This document shows, piece after piece, positions 42,106 through 54,155 of a stretch of 64,000 nucleotides of DNA. The stretch's first letter is position 1. Each line of letters begins with the position of its first letter. Position numbers and translations under genes: made by a program. Below the pieces are notes generated by a model. It saw only the letters and a list, made by a program, of their open reading frames with translations, ran no database searches and was not told the DNA's origin. Source of the DNA: Chrysoperla carnea (lineage: Eukaryota > Arthropoda > Insecta > Neuroptera > Chrysopidae); NCBI RefSeq assembly GCF_905475395.1, contig NC_058338.1, positions 91,993,435 through 92,057,434 on the forward strand, written 5' to 3'.

Positions 42106-42441
42106 AGATTTTGCCGGATCTGTATAACCAGGATAAAAATTAATATACATACATCGTAATACGTCATATACCAATGAAAACACACGTCGCATTTCTTGTT
42201 CATGCTCAAATTGGACATCAATGGATGGAACAGCCAATAAACCACCAGCTTTAATAATATCACTAACATTCCAATCGACTTGTCCACTCTTCTTTGTAAT
42301 TAATGTTTCTGATTCGATACGACATTTTTGTGGTTTTGTCTCATTTTGATCACATGTATCCCAACCACTCTGCTCAAGAACCTTCGATATCAACTTCTCT
42401 TCGGTATTTGTTGGGGTCCATCCTGACGGTACTCTATACAT
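42019..42441 (-). CDS. Coding exon, possible N-terminus of the NSUN7-like gene
   Basis: An open exon of about 135 residues from an ATG at 42439-42441, starting M-Y-R-V-P-S-G-W-T-P-T-N and ending near E-R-K-S-E-G-C-W-R. It has no family motif that I recognise. It contains a mildly hydrophobic stretch R-R-V-F-S-L-V-Y-D-V-L-R-C-M. Composition and length argue that it is real coding sequence. The 3' splice choice is uncertain. A donor at GTAACC after C-W-R leaves phase 0 and would need the weak acceptor near 41001 to stay open into the next exon. A donor at GTAAAAGT (after A-P-E) leaves phase 1 and joins the better acceptor at 40965 in frame. It lies 1 kb upstream of NSUN7 on the same strand, so it is probably its first coding exon, but a separate gene is possible. 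Its 3' end is inside a palindrome. Confidence 0.5.
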   Translation of the reverse strand: MYRVPSGWTPTNTEEKLISKVLEQSGWDTCDQNETKPQKCRIESETLITKKSGQVDWNVSDIIKAGGLLAVPSIDVQFEHEQEMRRVFSLVYDVLRCMYINFYPGYTDPAKSVIENLSFEKSPVKNAPERKSEGCWRVTR

Positions 42442-44354
42442 ATTACAAACGAAATTTTTATTAATTTTTTTTTTCGTGAAATGATAATGATATTTATGAA
42501 AATGTCAGAATTTTTTCGATTTTATTATTCTGACATAATAAAGATTTTTTATAATTCCTGTCGTTTAATCATAGATCTTTATACAAATAATGGACTGAAA
42601 GATTTTCTAACACTTCGTAATTTCGTTGTAATTTTTCGATTTATCAGGAGTTTGACAGATTTTTGAATAAATATTATTTTGCTTAAAAAATTTGAATATA
42701 TGGTTGGCTGTGGTTTTTTGTTGGGAAAATTTTCGAAAAAATTGTGGGAATATTCAAAGTTCAAATTTTTTCAGAATTATTTTTTGTGAACTAGTTATTT
42801 GGGTTGTTCAATGTAAATTTGGGGAAAAGAGTGATTCCGTACAGAAATTTGGATAAAATTTGTCTTGATATCACTGATATCGTTTAATTATATTAGAGAA
42901 GTATTTCAGATAGAAAAATTCTACAATTCTGTGTGAATGCGAAACTCTTTCACTCTCAAAAGACACCATCGCCTGGGATGAACTGATGATCTCCACTCAA
43001 GTGAAATATATCAAATGTCGCCCAGAAATATCGTTAAGTTTATTAAAGCTGTAGTAGTTGGGTAAATCTACCAGATTTTGAATTCGGAAAATTTTATCAT
43101 ACTTTCTTATGATCATAAGTTACGCTTTTTCCAGAATTTCAACTCAACTCCTTCATTTTTCGAAAAGTTATCAGAGAAAGTTGAAAATATGAGGTTACTA
43201 CGATTTTCTTGAGATTTTGAGCTTATTTTCTATGTCCAGGGTTCGATGGCAAGCAAGGTCAATGCAAAAATTCATAACAAATAATTATTTTTTTTATTCG
43301 TCTTAATCCGATCAATTGAATCAGAGGTATTCAAAAAAAAACATCACCAAAGAAAAACATTGTAGAGGACAATGATTGTCCCAAAACCACGTGTAGAAGG
43401 TCGTTCCGGAACCGGAACGCTGCTTTTCTCTGTTTTTTATAACGAAAGAAACCTATTTTTTTTTTTTTTTTAAATTGGCCTTCTCCCAAAATTTTCCGAA
43501 TTCATGGTAAAAACTGATAAATTTAACCCACTATAGGATTTCTCCGAGCATAAGAGAATTACTGAAACTGATCGCATTATAAAAAATCTTCTAAGACTTA
43601 AAAACCTCTAACTTAAATCTAATATAATTTAATCTCCAAAGATATTTTTGCATGTGGAGGGGGCAATCAGATTGCCGAAGAACATCCCTGTTAACGGGTT
43701 ATTTTGCTATATTATAAGTCATAGTTTGGAATGATGAGAAACTGTGAGAAAAAGTAAAATTTTTTTTTTTTCAAAATCCCAATTGTATTGTTTTTAAAAT
43801 TTTTCAAATTTTGTAAGAAATAATGCAAGCACTGACACTCAACATTTTCTAGGGTATTTTAACAATTAACTCAGTCAATTGTTTCTTTTCACTTGTTCTC
43901 TCAGTAAATCAGTTGAAGGGTGACTGCATTGCAGATTTCAGAAAGGCATGTATGCCAGTCATATCCTGATATTTAATTTTTGTACCATTTCATTTCATTT
44001 CATTCTTGTTAAAATCCTTGATAATATCCTGTTTAGAAAATACATTTTTTTTTGTTGATTGTTGTCAAATATTTTACAAAGTTGAAACAGAAATGAATAA
44101 TGTTTTTATATCTTTGGAACTTACTTGTATTTCGTGTTTTCAAGAGTTCTTTTTTTTTTTAAATAAATATTATAGATAAATATTTCTAAAAAAAAACTAA
44201 ACTAGAAATATAAAAAAATTCGGTTCAAGTTTGTGTATATATATCTATACAGCTTTTTATGTCATTCGATTTGATATATGATGAACTTTTGAAATAGGGT
44301 GGTATTTGTGAAGACGAAAAATATGTTATAGGATAGCACGTTTTTTTCTACTAT
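42442..44354. other. Intergenic, no gene seen
   Basis: AT-rich sequence. About 43820-43930 carries the reverse complement of a repeat found at 52750-52870 and 54070-54180 ('caattaactcagtcaattg'). No coding sequence recognised. Confidence 0.5.
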
Positions 44355-44650
44355 GGTTAGGTTAGGTTAGGTTATATTGGCTGTCCACGAAGGACACCCT
44401 TAGGCTATAGAGCCCATTGTGATACCATATATGTGTTTTACTACCTTTCCGCTGATAATTTCATTTATCAGCTCCTCAATTTCAGAGGCTGAGTTCACCT
44501 TCTTTATGCATATACCATGCACTACACCAGCCTATCGCAACTATTAATTAAATTAATTTTGTTGCGACGGCGGGAAATCGAACCCGCTACCTTAAGCACA
44601 TCGCGGACGGAATTGGTTACGCCTTAACCAAATGAGCTAATAGAGCGACT
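44355..44650 (-). mobile_element. tRNA-derived SINE with TTAGG-like tail
   Basis: Read on the minus strand, the element begins with a tRNA-like head, 'gtcgctctattagctcattt'. The A box region is TAGCTCATTTGGTTAAGGC (about 44622-44639) and the B box GGGTTCGATTTCC (44573-44585). A body of about 200 nt follows, ending in repeats of CCTAA (plus strand GGTTAGGTTAGGTTAGGTT at 44355). The head does not fold into a full functional tRNA, so it is a pol III SINE rather than a tRNA gene. Confidence 0.7.
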
Positions 44651-44854
44651 TCTTTCTGCCATGAAATTAAAAAAAAAAAATTTTAACGCTTAAGTTATTC
44701 GTTCATGAGATATCGTCTTAAATTGCTTATTTTTAGATGATATTTCAAAAATTACTCGACTAATTAAATGCACCCAATTTCTGTATCTTTTGGATCACTA
44801 TAATTAAAGAACTGCAAATTAGTCATAACAGATTCCTTTATCGCCAAAATTTTT

Positions 44855-44913
44855 CACTGGAAGCGCTGGCATCGATTTTATTGTCCCTACCATGACTACG
44901 CACACAACGAATA
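44855..44913 (+). repeat. 59-nt inverted repeat, left copy
   Basis: CACTGGAAGCGCTGGCATCG and onward is matched as reverse complement by 48750-48808 with about one mismatch over 59 nt and no gap. See 48750-48808. Could be the left terminus of a 3.95 kb element or an independent insertion. Confidence 0.75.
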
Positions 44914-45289
44914 AGACAATTTGTCTTCGTTTAAAAGACAAAAAGGATGGGCCACTCAATATTCTTTTGCTAACTATGAATAGAATATATTATTAACTAA
45001 CTAATATTTTCAAGGTAATGAAAGATTTTTTGGTATATATGGGATTGCGTGTCTATTAAAATATTATTTTGTTGACGCTATCAACTCTAAAAACGCACGA
45101 TAAAAATTATCATTTTATCACATTTATATCTTGCGTAAAAATTATAATTTATTTTTAGTGATAAAAGGCCATTCACTTTATAATGGCAGATTGTATGGTA
45201 TTGTTCTCACTTGACAAAATATGAAATCAAATTGTTTTTATTATTTTACTTACCTGGCAGTAATTGCAAAATTAACATTTTGTGTATTT

Positions 45290-45690
45290 TTATACCATGC
45301 ATATATTTAATATGCAAGGTATACTAACTTTAGTCCCAAGTTTGTAACGCTTAAAAATATTGATGCTACGAAAAAAATTTTGGTATATATATTCATAAAA
45401 TCATCTAATTAGTCCATTTTCGGTTGTCACATATATCAAGCTGATATTTTTACAACGCAGTCAGGACGTAAAAAGTGACGCCGAGTTCGTAAATGAGCAA
45501 CATAGGTCATTGGGTCTAAGTTCCGTAGGACTCATCATGTAAACCGTTAGAGATAGAACAAAAGTTTAATTGTGAAAAATGTTTATTATCAAAAAATAAA
45601 CAACTTTTGATTGAAAGATTGTTTCGTAAACATCGCTGCTTACCCGTGAGGGTGTAAATTAGGCGTAAATTGTATAGTATGTATTATATG
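45290..45690. repeat. Dispersed repeat related to 32690-33010 and 54410-54690
   Basis: Runs from 'taccatgcatatatttaata' through 'gatgctacgaaaaaaattttgg', 'acgtaaaaagtgacgccgag' and 'ccgttagagatagaacaaaa' to 'acccgtgagggtg'. The reverse complement of the second half is at about 54450-54660. The class is not established. Confidence 0.65.
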
Positions 45691-45725
45691 GGTATATCAG
45701 TTATATATGTATATCACTGGAATGC

Positions 45726-45938
45726 ATGTTATTTGTCAGGAACAACTTAAACTTGTTCAAAAACCACCACGTCGAACATCCATATTCTACTAGGAATAAC
45801 GAAAACTTAATCGTTATGCAAACCACCAAAGGGTACATTGACAGCGGAACACTGAACACATCCATACGCATTTACAAAAAAGATCATTGCCGGGCAAATT
45901 TTTCGTTTTTTGTTTTTGATAACATTACGAAACCATAG
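45726..45938 (+). pseudogene. Possible LINE reverse-transcriptase C-terminal fragment
   Basis: A 70-residue open segment with N-L-N-L-F-K-N-H-H-V-E-H-P-Y-S-T-R and later K-G-Y-I-D-S-G-T-L resembles the region after the reverse transcriptase of jockey/CR1-like LINEs, where H-x-x-x-T-R-N and a Y-x-S-G block are common. The resemblance is short and rests on memory of the family. No upstream RT palm motif was found. Confidence 0.35.
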
Positions 45939-47054
45939 ACCTTTTCATTAAAAGAAATAATTCTTTTTTATTTCGGACAGATGTCAAAAAAACTGTTCAA
46001 GTAAAGACGATCACATATCTTCTATCTTTGTCAAAAAGCGTTGCTTGATAAAGGTAAAAGATATTTTTTTTTACTTGAATAGAGAATAGTTATTTGACAA
46101 CTGTTACTGTTTGAAACAATAGCAAATCGATGAAAACCCCTTTTCGCTATGGTCACGAAGTGCGTATTTTAAAAAAGTTGGTTTCCAAATTGAGGCTCTG
46201 AACTTAGTATATAATCTTAAGTTCTCACTTGACAAAATATTCTTCAAGCTAATAAAGGCAATAATAATTCATTTTCCTTTTCCTGCTCATAAAGTGATTA
46301 ATATCAGTTATTTTTGGAATAAATTACGATAAAAAAAGTTTTTTGTAACAGAGAATGAGAGTGTATTACAATTTCCTACGAAAATATAGTTAATTTATGA
46401 TAAGAACTTCTTACAGTTGTGAGAAATGAATTATTTTTGTTTATTATCAGGGTACCTAAAGATTATTATTTCTAGAAGGGAACTTTTATGATAATGGGAA
46501 ACGATGGGCATCAGGACATTAGTTGTAATCACGTTTATTTTTGTTATAAATTTTTAATAATAATTCCATCGTGGTAGTGTGTATAGAATTTCCATAAAGA
46601 TAATACAATCATATCTCTATGAGAAGATTTCATAAGAAAGCAACGAATATAATAATAAGAGAACAGTAAATGATAATATAATATTATTAAAAAAAGATAG
46701 TAGATCAAAACATTTAAAATTTATTAATAAGAGAACACTAAATACCAAAATAAATGTTCTAAACTAAGATAGCTAAACAAATATTAAATACATATATAGA
46801 CAGTAACACACAAACATTTAGTAAATAAAGATCGACATATTGGATATAAGATAAGTACGCTAGAACGGTCCTTGTTTAATAAATGGCATGTGCGTATTTT
46901 AATATTGTAATAACTAGTTTTATACAATCTAAACAGTGATAGCTATATTGAAATATTTTCTATTTCTCTTTGAATTTGAATAAAATTGTTGCTTCTCTCA
47001 CAACCAGTTTGTAGAAGTTCGTAATATAAATAGTCAAATTTTGTTGTAGAAATC

Positions 47055-47218
47055 ATACTTACCTGGCGTAGGGGTTACCGTGATCAACAAGGCGGTTCCC
47101 CCAGGGCGAGGCTTTTCCATTGCACTACGGTTAGGCTGACCCTTGCGATTATCCCTAATGTGGATAACTCGGGCGCGTAATTTTTGGTAGTCGGGACTGC
47201 GTTCGCGCTATCCCGGTC
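47055..47218 (+). ncRNA. U1: U1 spliceosomal snRNA
   Basis: Complete U1 snRNA of about 164 nt. The 5' end ATACTTACCTGGCG (47055) pairs with 5' splice sites. Stem-loop I has GATCAACAAGGC (U1-70K loop), stem-loop II has CCATTGCACTACGG (U1A loop ATTGCAC), and 'ctgacccttgcgatta' belongs to the core. The Sm site TAATTTTTGG lies at about 47178-47187, followed by stem-loop IV, 'tcgggactgcgttcgcgcta'. All functional loops and the Sm site look intact, so it may be active. A pol II snRNA promoter should lie 40-70 nt upstream, but I cannot identify the insect PSE with confidence. The 3' end is set by analogy. Confidence 0.95.
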
Positions 47219-47559
47219 TTATTGTTAATCAAAAATATATTATAACATTTTCTATTCTACGTCTGTACATGTAACGAGAAGTAGCGGGGACCCGTAATTT
47301 AATTGTTTAAAGTGTTAGTAATCGTAATAAATATTCGTTAATTTAGCATTCTGTTACCTAGTATATCGTTTCGTTACACGTTATACTCGTTACTTTTGAT
47401 ACATTTATTTTTTACATAAAATAATATTTCAATTGGTAAGATTCTGAGTCAGCTATCGTTCAACTTAAAGGCTTATTTATATTTTCTCAAAATAATGTAA
47501 TCACAACAGCGCTTCCACCAATTTTGTAAAACCAAATTCAATTAAAAAAAACTTTTAAC

Positions 47560-47835
47560 ATAAAGAAAACCGACTTCAAAAGAAAAACTTTTCCAAAACG
47601 AATTAATATGCACTTAAAAGTAAAAAAATAACGATAATATAATGTAGTTAAAATTATTGTTATTTTTGGAGTCGGTGTCACCAAGCTAATGTAGCATACT
47701 GTTCTGTCGAAATTATTTCCTTGGCTGACACCGACTCCAAAAATAACAATAATTTTAACTACATTATATTATCGTTATTTTTTTATTTTTAATTCGGTTT
47801 TCTTTTTGTTAAAAGTTTTTTTATTTTTATTTTGT
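47560..47835. mobile_element. Foldback MITE downstream of U1
   Basis: Arms 'aacgataatataatgtagtt' (about 47629) through 'tttttggagtcggtgtca' and their exact reverse complement ('tgacaccgactccaaaaata' to 'atattatcgttattttttt', about 47726-47785) enclose a loop of about 50 nt. About 75 paired bases; no coding sequence. Confidence 0.8.
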
Positions 47836-48145
47836 GATTTTTAGTGAATTGGAAGTACACTAACTAATTTGTCACTTAAAAAAAATCATCGAAATCGGTT
47901 GCCGTGAGTTATTCGTCCTCTTGTCGTGCATACTTTATGCAAATTTAAGACTTTTATGGTTTTCTCATGGATGCCGTTGTCAGAACTGGCCCAAATGGGA
48001 TAACACGGAAAGCATCAGCTTCCAAATAGATAAAGAATCATCAAAATCGGTTCACCCAGTCGAAAGTTCTGAGGTAACACACATTAAAAAAATACAGTCG
48101 AATTGATAACCTCCTTCTTTTTTGATTGAACTCGGTTAAAAATAA
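47836..48145. repeat. Repeat tail with 'gtcgaattgataacctcctt'
   Basis: The sequence 'aatacagtcgaattgataac' followed by 'ctccttcttttttgattgaa' at 48093-48132, together with 'aaccgacttcaaaagaaaaa' at 47570, are pieces of a widespread insect repeat (accgacttcaaaa...ggaggttctcaattcgactg type). Probably one composite with the foldback element. No gene. Confidence 0.45.
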
Positions 48146-48749
48146 AATAATAACAGAGTGAATCAATCCATTTTTATCCATCATCAAACCATCATCCTCA
48201 AGTGATGGACTAAAATTTAGACTTTGTTAGATACATAAGCATTTGACCTATTTTTATTTTTTAAATAAAAACTAGTTTTATCTTGACGCTCTTGGCACAC
48301 TAATTACTTTTCAATCAATTTTCTAAAGCCACAATATATGTTTAAATGAAATTGAACATATAAATATCTTAAAATTGTTCTTTTAATAGTATTATAAATG
48401 TTAAAAGAGCAAACAACAAACACTATATTTATTAACTAATATTATATGTATAAATATATATTATTAAATACACGCTATATTGGTTTAAACTATAGTATCT
48501 AAGTTATGCATATATTATTTTTGTATTAGTGTGTTGAATAACACTTTGGAAAATTCGCACGCAATATAATTAATTTAATTTCTATATTACCTATCGAATA
48601 TCTGAATAATATAACAGTCCGAGAGCCCACTGTAAAAATTCATGTCTAGCGAGTACAACAATGAAATATAGTTTCAAATGGTAGTACATTCATCAAGTAT
48701 TGATATACTACATTCCAATATGGGGCCGGGGGCAATGCTGAGTGAAGCA

Positions 48750-48808
48750 TATTCGTTGTGTGTGTAGTCATGGTAGGGACAATAAAATCGATGCCAGCGC
48801 TTCCAGTG
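48750..48808 (-). repeat. 59-nt inverted repeat, right copy
   Basis: Reverse complement of 44855-44913. The 3.95 kb between them includes the LINE fragment, the U1 gene and a foldback MITE. No target-site duplication is obvious next to either copy. Confidence 0.75.
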
Positions 48809-50995
48809 AAAACTTCTTTACATGTTAATGTTATAGAAATGTCAAATTAAAATTATTGAAAAACACGAATTAATTAAACTTAATGCATTAAAAATTGTGA
48901 AAATAAGAAATCAAATTGCACAAATATTATTTTTCAAATGTAAATTTTCATAATTATTTATTTAAATTTGTGAGACAATAATATTAAATTTTCAATGTAA
49001 GTCTTAAATGCAATCCATACAATTATATATGCATCCATACAATTCTATAATTAAAGTAGTGTATCGTTACCATGGAAACGAAACTCACGCACGGAGCGAA
49101 TAAGCGTTATAAATATTACAGTAACTTTATACTTTACAGTCAAATTCGGTACTTGTGATTTTAATAAAACTTGTGTATGATGTTGTCCCAATGAATAATC
49201 AAAGTATGTGACCTTAAGCGACGAACGCAACTTTATCAAAAATCGAAAAAACCCGTAAAAGTTTCAGCTTTTTTTCAGATTTTGGCGATTATAACCCTAA
49301 CTTCGCTGTTTCTGAAGTACTTTTACAATGCTGTTTAAATATAAAATGGTTCTAACGTTTATAGACCGACCCACGGCAATTTAAAGTTATTTTACTTCGA
49401 AAATTTCATGTTTTTCGAATATGGCACTTTTTTCCGGGCCGAAATTGTTTGCAATTCATATTTTTGTACGGTTTCGAATGTTTTAATAGATATTTTAAAT
49501 TCAATGCAACGTTTTACATTCGTCGGTGAAATTTTTCAATAGAGCCGCAATTTCGAGTTTTTCGAAGCTTCCATGTTTTTTCGAGTAGTAATTCTATTTA
49601 ATTTTTATTTCTTCATCATTTTATAACTTATTACTCCAGGAAAAGCCCCAAAAAAAGCAAAATAAAATTCGTTCCAGGAACGTTCCAAACTTCAACCACA
49701 TACAAAATTGACGATTATCGTATGATTGTAATCAACTATTTGATTTAAAAACGGCTGAAATTTTTATTTTGGACTATTCTAAGAACTTTTTGTGTCTTGT
49801 CGTGTTAAAAAAAAGCGTAAGGTGCTTAAATCTCGAAATAGCGCGGAAACGGTTAAGTAAGTTGAAAAATGATAAGGCACAAAAAGTTCTTAGAATAATC
49901 AATTTTATTGGTGACAAAATTTTAGCTTAAAAATCGACTTTTTGTTTTTAACGGTTATATTTTAAAAACGGTGAGTAGAGAAAAAAAGAGTCAGGCGACA
50001 AAAATTGTTTAAAATCATCCAAAATAAAAGATACAACAAGTTTGAAGTCTAATATTTGATCGTAACTATACAATAGTCGTTAATTTCAACAATACCAAAT
50101 TTTCATCAATATTAAAAAAAAGGTTTTGTTTTTTTTTTTTCAATCACTTGTATCTCAAAAACAGTGAGTTTTAGGAAAAAATGTCATGAGACAAAAAATG
50201 CTTAGATGACTGTTTACTCAAATTTCATGATTTAAGCAAGTGATTTAAGCAGAATTAGCTTGAGCGAACAGTAAAAGCACACTTTTTAATTAATATGACT
50301 TTGTTCTATATACTCATACGAACTTTTTGAGTCGGATCCCATAGATAGTCATGTTGTTCCATAGAACTGCAACCTTACGACCTTTTTCCGACTTTATTTC
50401 CTACAATAATTATGTAGTACTTACAATATCATTTAAGTGGTATGTATGTAATTCGTGTTAAACTACAATTTAAATGACATACCTATTTAAATCTTCGATC
50501 TAGGTTAAAGTTAAATTAAAATCCAGATTAATAATCTTTTTCTTTTTTTTTTTTTTTAATTGAATGTTACACAACACTAAGAAATATTTTTATTATTAAT
50601 ATTAATAATTAAACTTTTCTTGGTGACTAAATCGTTAGGCCGCTATAAAAAAAACTCTTACGTATATGTTTTTTCTGCAAAAACTTTTAATTAAAGTTTT
50701 TTAGATAACCTTGAAAATTTAATTGTCCTCCTTGCTATTTAACTTTTCAATTATAAACTAAAATAATAATTTTTTGATTTTATCAAAAATTATTATGAAA
50801 TTTTTTGAAAAACTTTTAATTTAATGTTAGCTATTATAACATTATGTATTCTTGGGTATTAAAATTGTGATATTTATGAAAAGTAATTGTAATTGGGATT
50901 TTAAACCAAAATTTTTTTTTTGAAAAAATGGAATAATCATATACAAGTTTTATATCAAAATTGTTTTTATTTTTTATTTTTTCATGATAATTTTA
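48809..50995. other. Intergenic, no gene seen
   Basis: AT-rich with degraded repeats. No coding or RNA gene recognised. Confidence 0.5.
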
Positions 50996-51220
50996 AAGTT
51001 ACAGGCACAGTTTTAAAAGAACTTTTCAAAAGAGAAACGAAAATGCCCGACAAAAAAAAATGTTCGTAAAAGATCGTTGTGACGTAATAATGTTAATTGA
51101 ATAACACTGTATACAATTATTAATTAACATTATGACGTTCACGATCTTTTACGAACATTTTTTTTGTCGGGCGCTTTCGTTTTTGTTTTGAAAAGTTCTT
51201 TTAAAACTGTCTGTAACTTT
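50996..51220. mobile_element. Foldback MITE, ends aaagttacaggcacagtttt
   Basis: The two arms of about 100 nt are near-perfect reverse complements: 'tgttcgtaaaagatcgt' at 51060 against 'acgatcttttacgaaca' at 51142, and 'ttttaaaagaacttttcaaa' against 'gaaaagttcttttaaaa'. The loop is short. Non-coding. Confidence 0.8.
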
Positions 51221-51314
51221 GTTATCTTTCCATTTTTGTCAAAAAATTTATTTCAAAATCCCAATTGTTTATTTTAACTTGTAAATACAAATATTGGGTA
51301 TCTATAGGAATTAG

Positions 51315-52261
51315 CATGGTAGAACTAGACAAGGTATGCTCTTACGCAGATAGGAGTAGGATGAGGACATTCTCTCACTCTCTCGCACGATACCCAGTCA
51401 CCGCCATATTGCATTTAATCCGATTTTTCAGCTTGCTCATCGCTCAGAATGGGGGAAAATTTGTTATAAACAAATTAATTGTTTATTCGGCTCCTAAGCT
51501 ATTCGAAATAAAGCAAAAAAATTTCGTACCAACCAATTTTTTGTTTACATGAAAAACCAAATATTTCCTTTTTAGTCGTCTTGATACGACCAGTAGAACC
51601 GGAGATATGGTTAAAATTGTAAACAAAAATGATATTGCATAAGGTCGGTGCAAACCGCTTGGTTTGGCACGGCCGTAGATTGGCCAATTAATAATATTTT
51701 TGTACTTTAAGATACTCATTTTAAAGGTATGCACCGATTTATCTATATTTTAATGTTATATGCACATAAAAATACGTTTTATGAAATAAGAACGAAGCTA
51801 GCACGATTGTAAGTGTTAAGTTTTATAATTTTTCCGGCCTACTATTAGTTTATAAGTCGAAAGCGAGCCCTTAGCGAAAGAAAACCCCGAAATAATTACA
51901 TATAAGAAAATTGCAAATTTGTTCTAGTTTAAGAATCTTTTTGCAGGCACTCTACATGTCAACTTTTGCAGGCACTCTACATGTCAATCTACTTACGTGT
52001 CAAGTTGGCCTATGTTTTGTTTACATATTTTAAATGTCAAATTGTCTGATAAAAGATTGAAAAAAACTGAGGCGGAAAAGTTCGTTAATCATTAATTATT
52101 CATTCATTTTAAGGAACTATTTTTCACACAAACGTATTCACGTTTCTTACAACATTTGAATCAGGAAGCGGGAACAAGCTAAGATGGCGTCGACTGGGTA
52201 CATGCGCGAATTGAACCAAAACTCGTCCTCTATCGGGCATACCTTGTCTAATTCTACCAAG
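51315..52261. mobile_element. Non-autonomous hAT-type element with 8-bp target duplication
   Basis: Bounded by inverted repeats (CATGGTAGAACTAGACAAGG at the left, CCTTGTCTAATTCTACCAAG at the right, continuing into ATGC/GCAT) and flanked by the 8-bp direct repeat GGAATTAG (51307-51314, 52262-52269). Length 947 bp. No transposase motif was seen in the interior. The duplication length and termini point to hAT superfamily mobilisation. Confidence 0.8.
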
Positions 52262-52749
52262 GGAATTAGGACGAATTTCAACGATCACTTTTTCCAAAGT
52301 GTAAAAACTCTTGTAATATATTGTGTATCCTGAAGAGTTTCAAAACATGTTAAAAAACATTAACATTTGCAAAATCTAGGTAATATGGATATATAAATGT
52401 ATTTACGTTACATAAATTATAGTTTTATTAGTGTATCAGCCTCTATTTATAGGAAAAATTGTTGTTTAACATGAAAATTTCTTATCTATATTTGAACACC
52501 ATAATATACTTAACCTATACAAGTAAATGTATTGAACATTTTCACAAATCACTCTGACATAAATATTATTGTACCTTCAACTAAAGTAGATTTTTATAAT
52601 ATGATGATAGGATAGTAACTAACGATTTATAACCAAAACATGAACCATCAAATGGAGAATATAAAGAAAAGTTTTATCGATGTCGAAATATTTTTGAAAG
52701 ATAAGTGACCAAAAAAAAAGATTTTCTCGTTTTTTTATGAAAAAATTGA

Positions 52750-52870
52750 AACAAGTGAATACAAACCATTGACTGAGTTAATTGTTTAAATACCCTGTAT
52801 AGATATTGTTAAATGTCAGTAGGTAACTGCATTATTTTTATAAATTAGAAGAGTTTAAAAAACAAAATTA
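52750..52870 (+). repeat. Dispersed repeat related to 54070-54330
   Basis: Contains 'gactgagttaattgtt', 'taccctgtatagat', 'gtcagt' and 'ataaattagaagagtttaaa'; the same series occurs at 54085-54175, and reversed near 43850. Confidence 0.6.
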
Positions 52871-52877
52871 TTAAAAA

Positions 52878-53165
52878 CTAGCTTGATATTCGCCCGCTTC
52901 ACTGGGCTTAAAAGTAACAACCACCGCTTTATAGTCTCTAGCTCTCTTGATCTCACTTATCCCCCTTCCATAACACTCGAAGAGATTGTTTTACACGTCT
53001 AAAATATATATATTTTTAAATATATCTTTATAAATTATAGCTCATGTGTTATTCTGATGTATGAGCTATATTGTTCTACAGTTTCATTGAAATCCATTCG
53101 GTAGTTTTTGCGTGAAAGGGTTACAAACAAACAAACAAACATTTATAGGGAAACATAAAATATAG
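52878..53165 (+). mobile_element. RTE-type LINE 3' end
   Basis: Starts 'aactagcttgatattcgccc', continues to 'atgagctatattgttctac', 'gaaatccattcggtagtttt', and closes with an (acaa)n tail, 'aacaaacaaacaaacattta'. This is the common 3' tail of insect RTE-like retrotransposons. Confidence 0.65.
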
Positions 53166-54155
53166 CAATTGGTTTGGATAGAATGATTTAAACAATCCGT
53201 TAAATTATCTATAGAGACAAGCATAGCCAGAATATAATCGGGATTTTAAGACAATAATTCAGGATTTAGAGAAAAAAATAGCCAAATTATTGTAATTCTC
53301 AATTTTTTTTCGATTTTTGCAGTTTTTTGCAGTTTTTTATCGATAACGCAAGCAGCACAACTTTTTTTCTTGCAAAACGAAGTTTCCAAAACTCCTCTAA
53401 GGGGTTCAAATTAACAATATACCAAAAAAGCAGTTTTAAATCTCGTTTTGCGATTTTAGTTGTTTTTTTTTTTTTTGTAAGATTTTACTGGCGTATATTT
53501 TCGGAGTTGACTTTTGATAAAACCACCAATTTCATGTAAATGTCGAGTGTTTAAAAAAAAAAGAATTATTTCAATAACAATGATTCGTGATTGAAAGACA
53601 TATTATTAGATTTTATTATGATAACATTTATTTTTTAAAATTTTAAAAATAAAATAAAAAATTTACCTAAATAAACTGATAATTTTTTTAAATAATTTTT
53701 ACAATACTTGTTTGTGATAAAGATTTTTGAATAAAATATATTATTACTATTTTAGATACAATTTTTACGAGCATATATAAATTATTTTTTATTTTATTTA
53801 TATTGTATTGGAATATGAAATAGTCACGCTTCCCTCGAATATTACTTTATTCGAGTTATTGGTAAAACATAAAAAAAATGAAAATTATTGACATTGGCAT
53901 ACATATCAATAATTTATTGGTTTTCGTTAAAGTTTTATTAGAAAATATCGAATGAAAATTTATATATTCAAGCATGCTTTACAGAATTAGGGCAATATTA
54001 ATATAATAAATTTTGATAGTCTTATAAGCGATAATAAGAAAATTTAAGGAATAACTGCAATTTACAGAAAGTTAAAACAAACAATTGACTGAGTTAACTG
54101 TTGAAATAACCTGTATAGAAAGTGTTTTATGTCAGTGCTTGCATTATTTTTTTAT

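Noticed and set aside
44355-44375. TTAGG repeats as an interstitial telomere
   Set aside because: Only about three units, and they form the end of a tRNA-derived SINE.
44573-44650. Functional tRNA gene
   Set aside because: A and B box-like motifs are present, but I could not fold a complete cloverleaf and the sequence runs into a SINE body.
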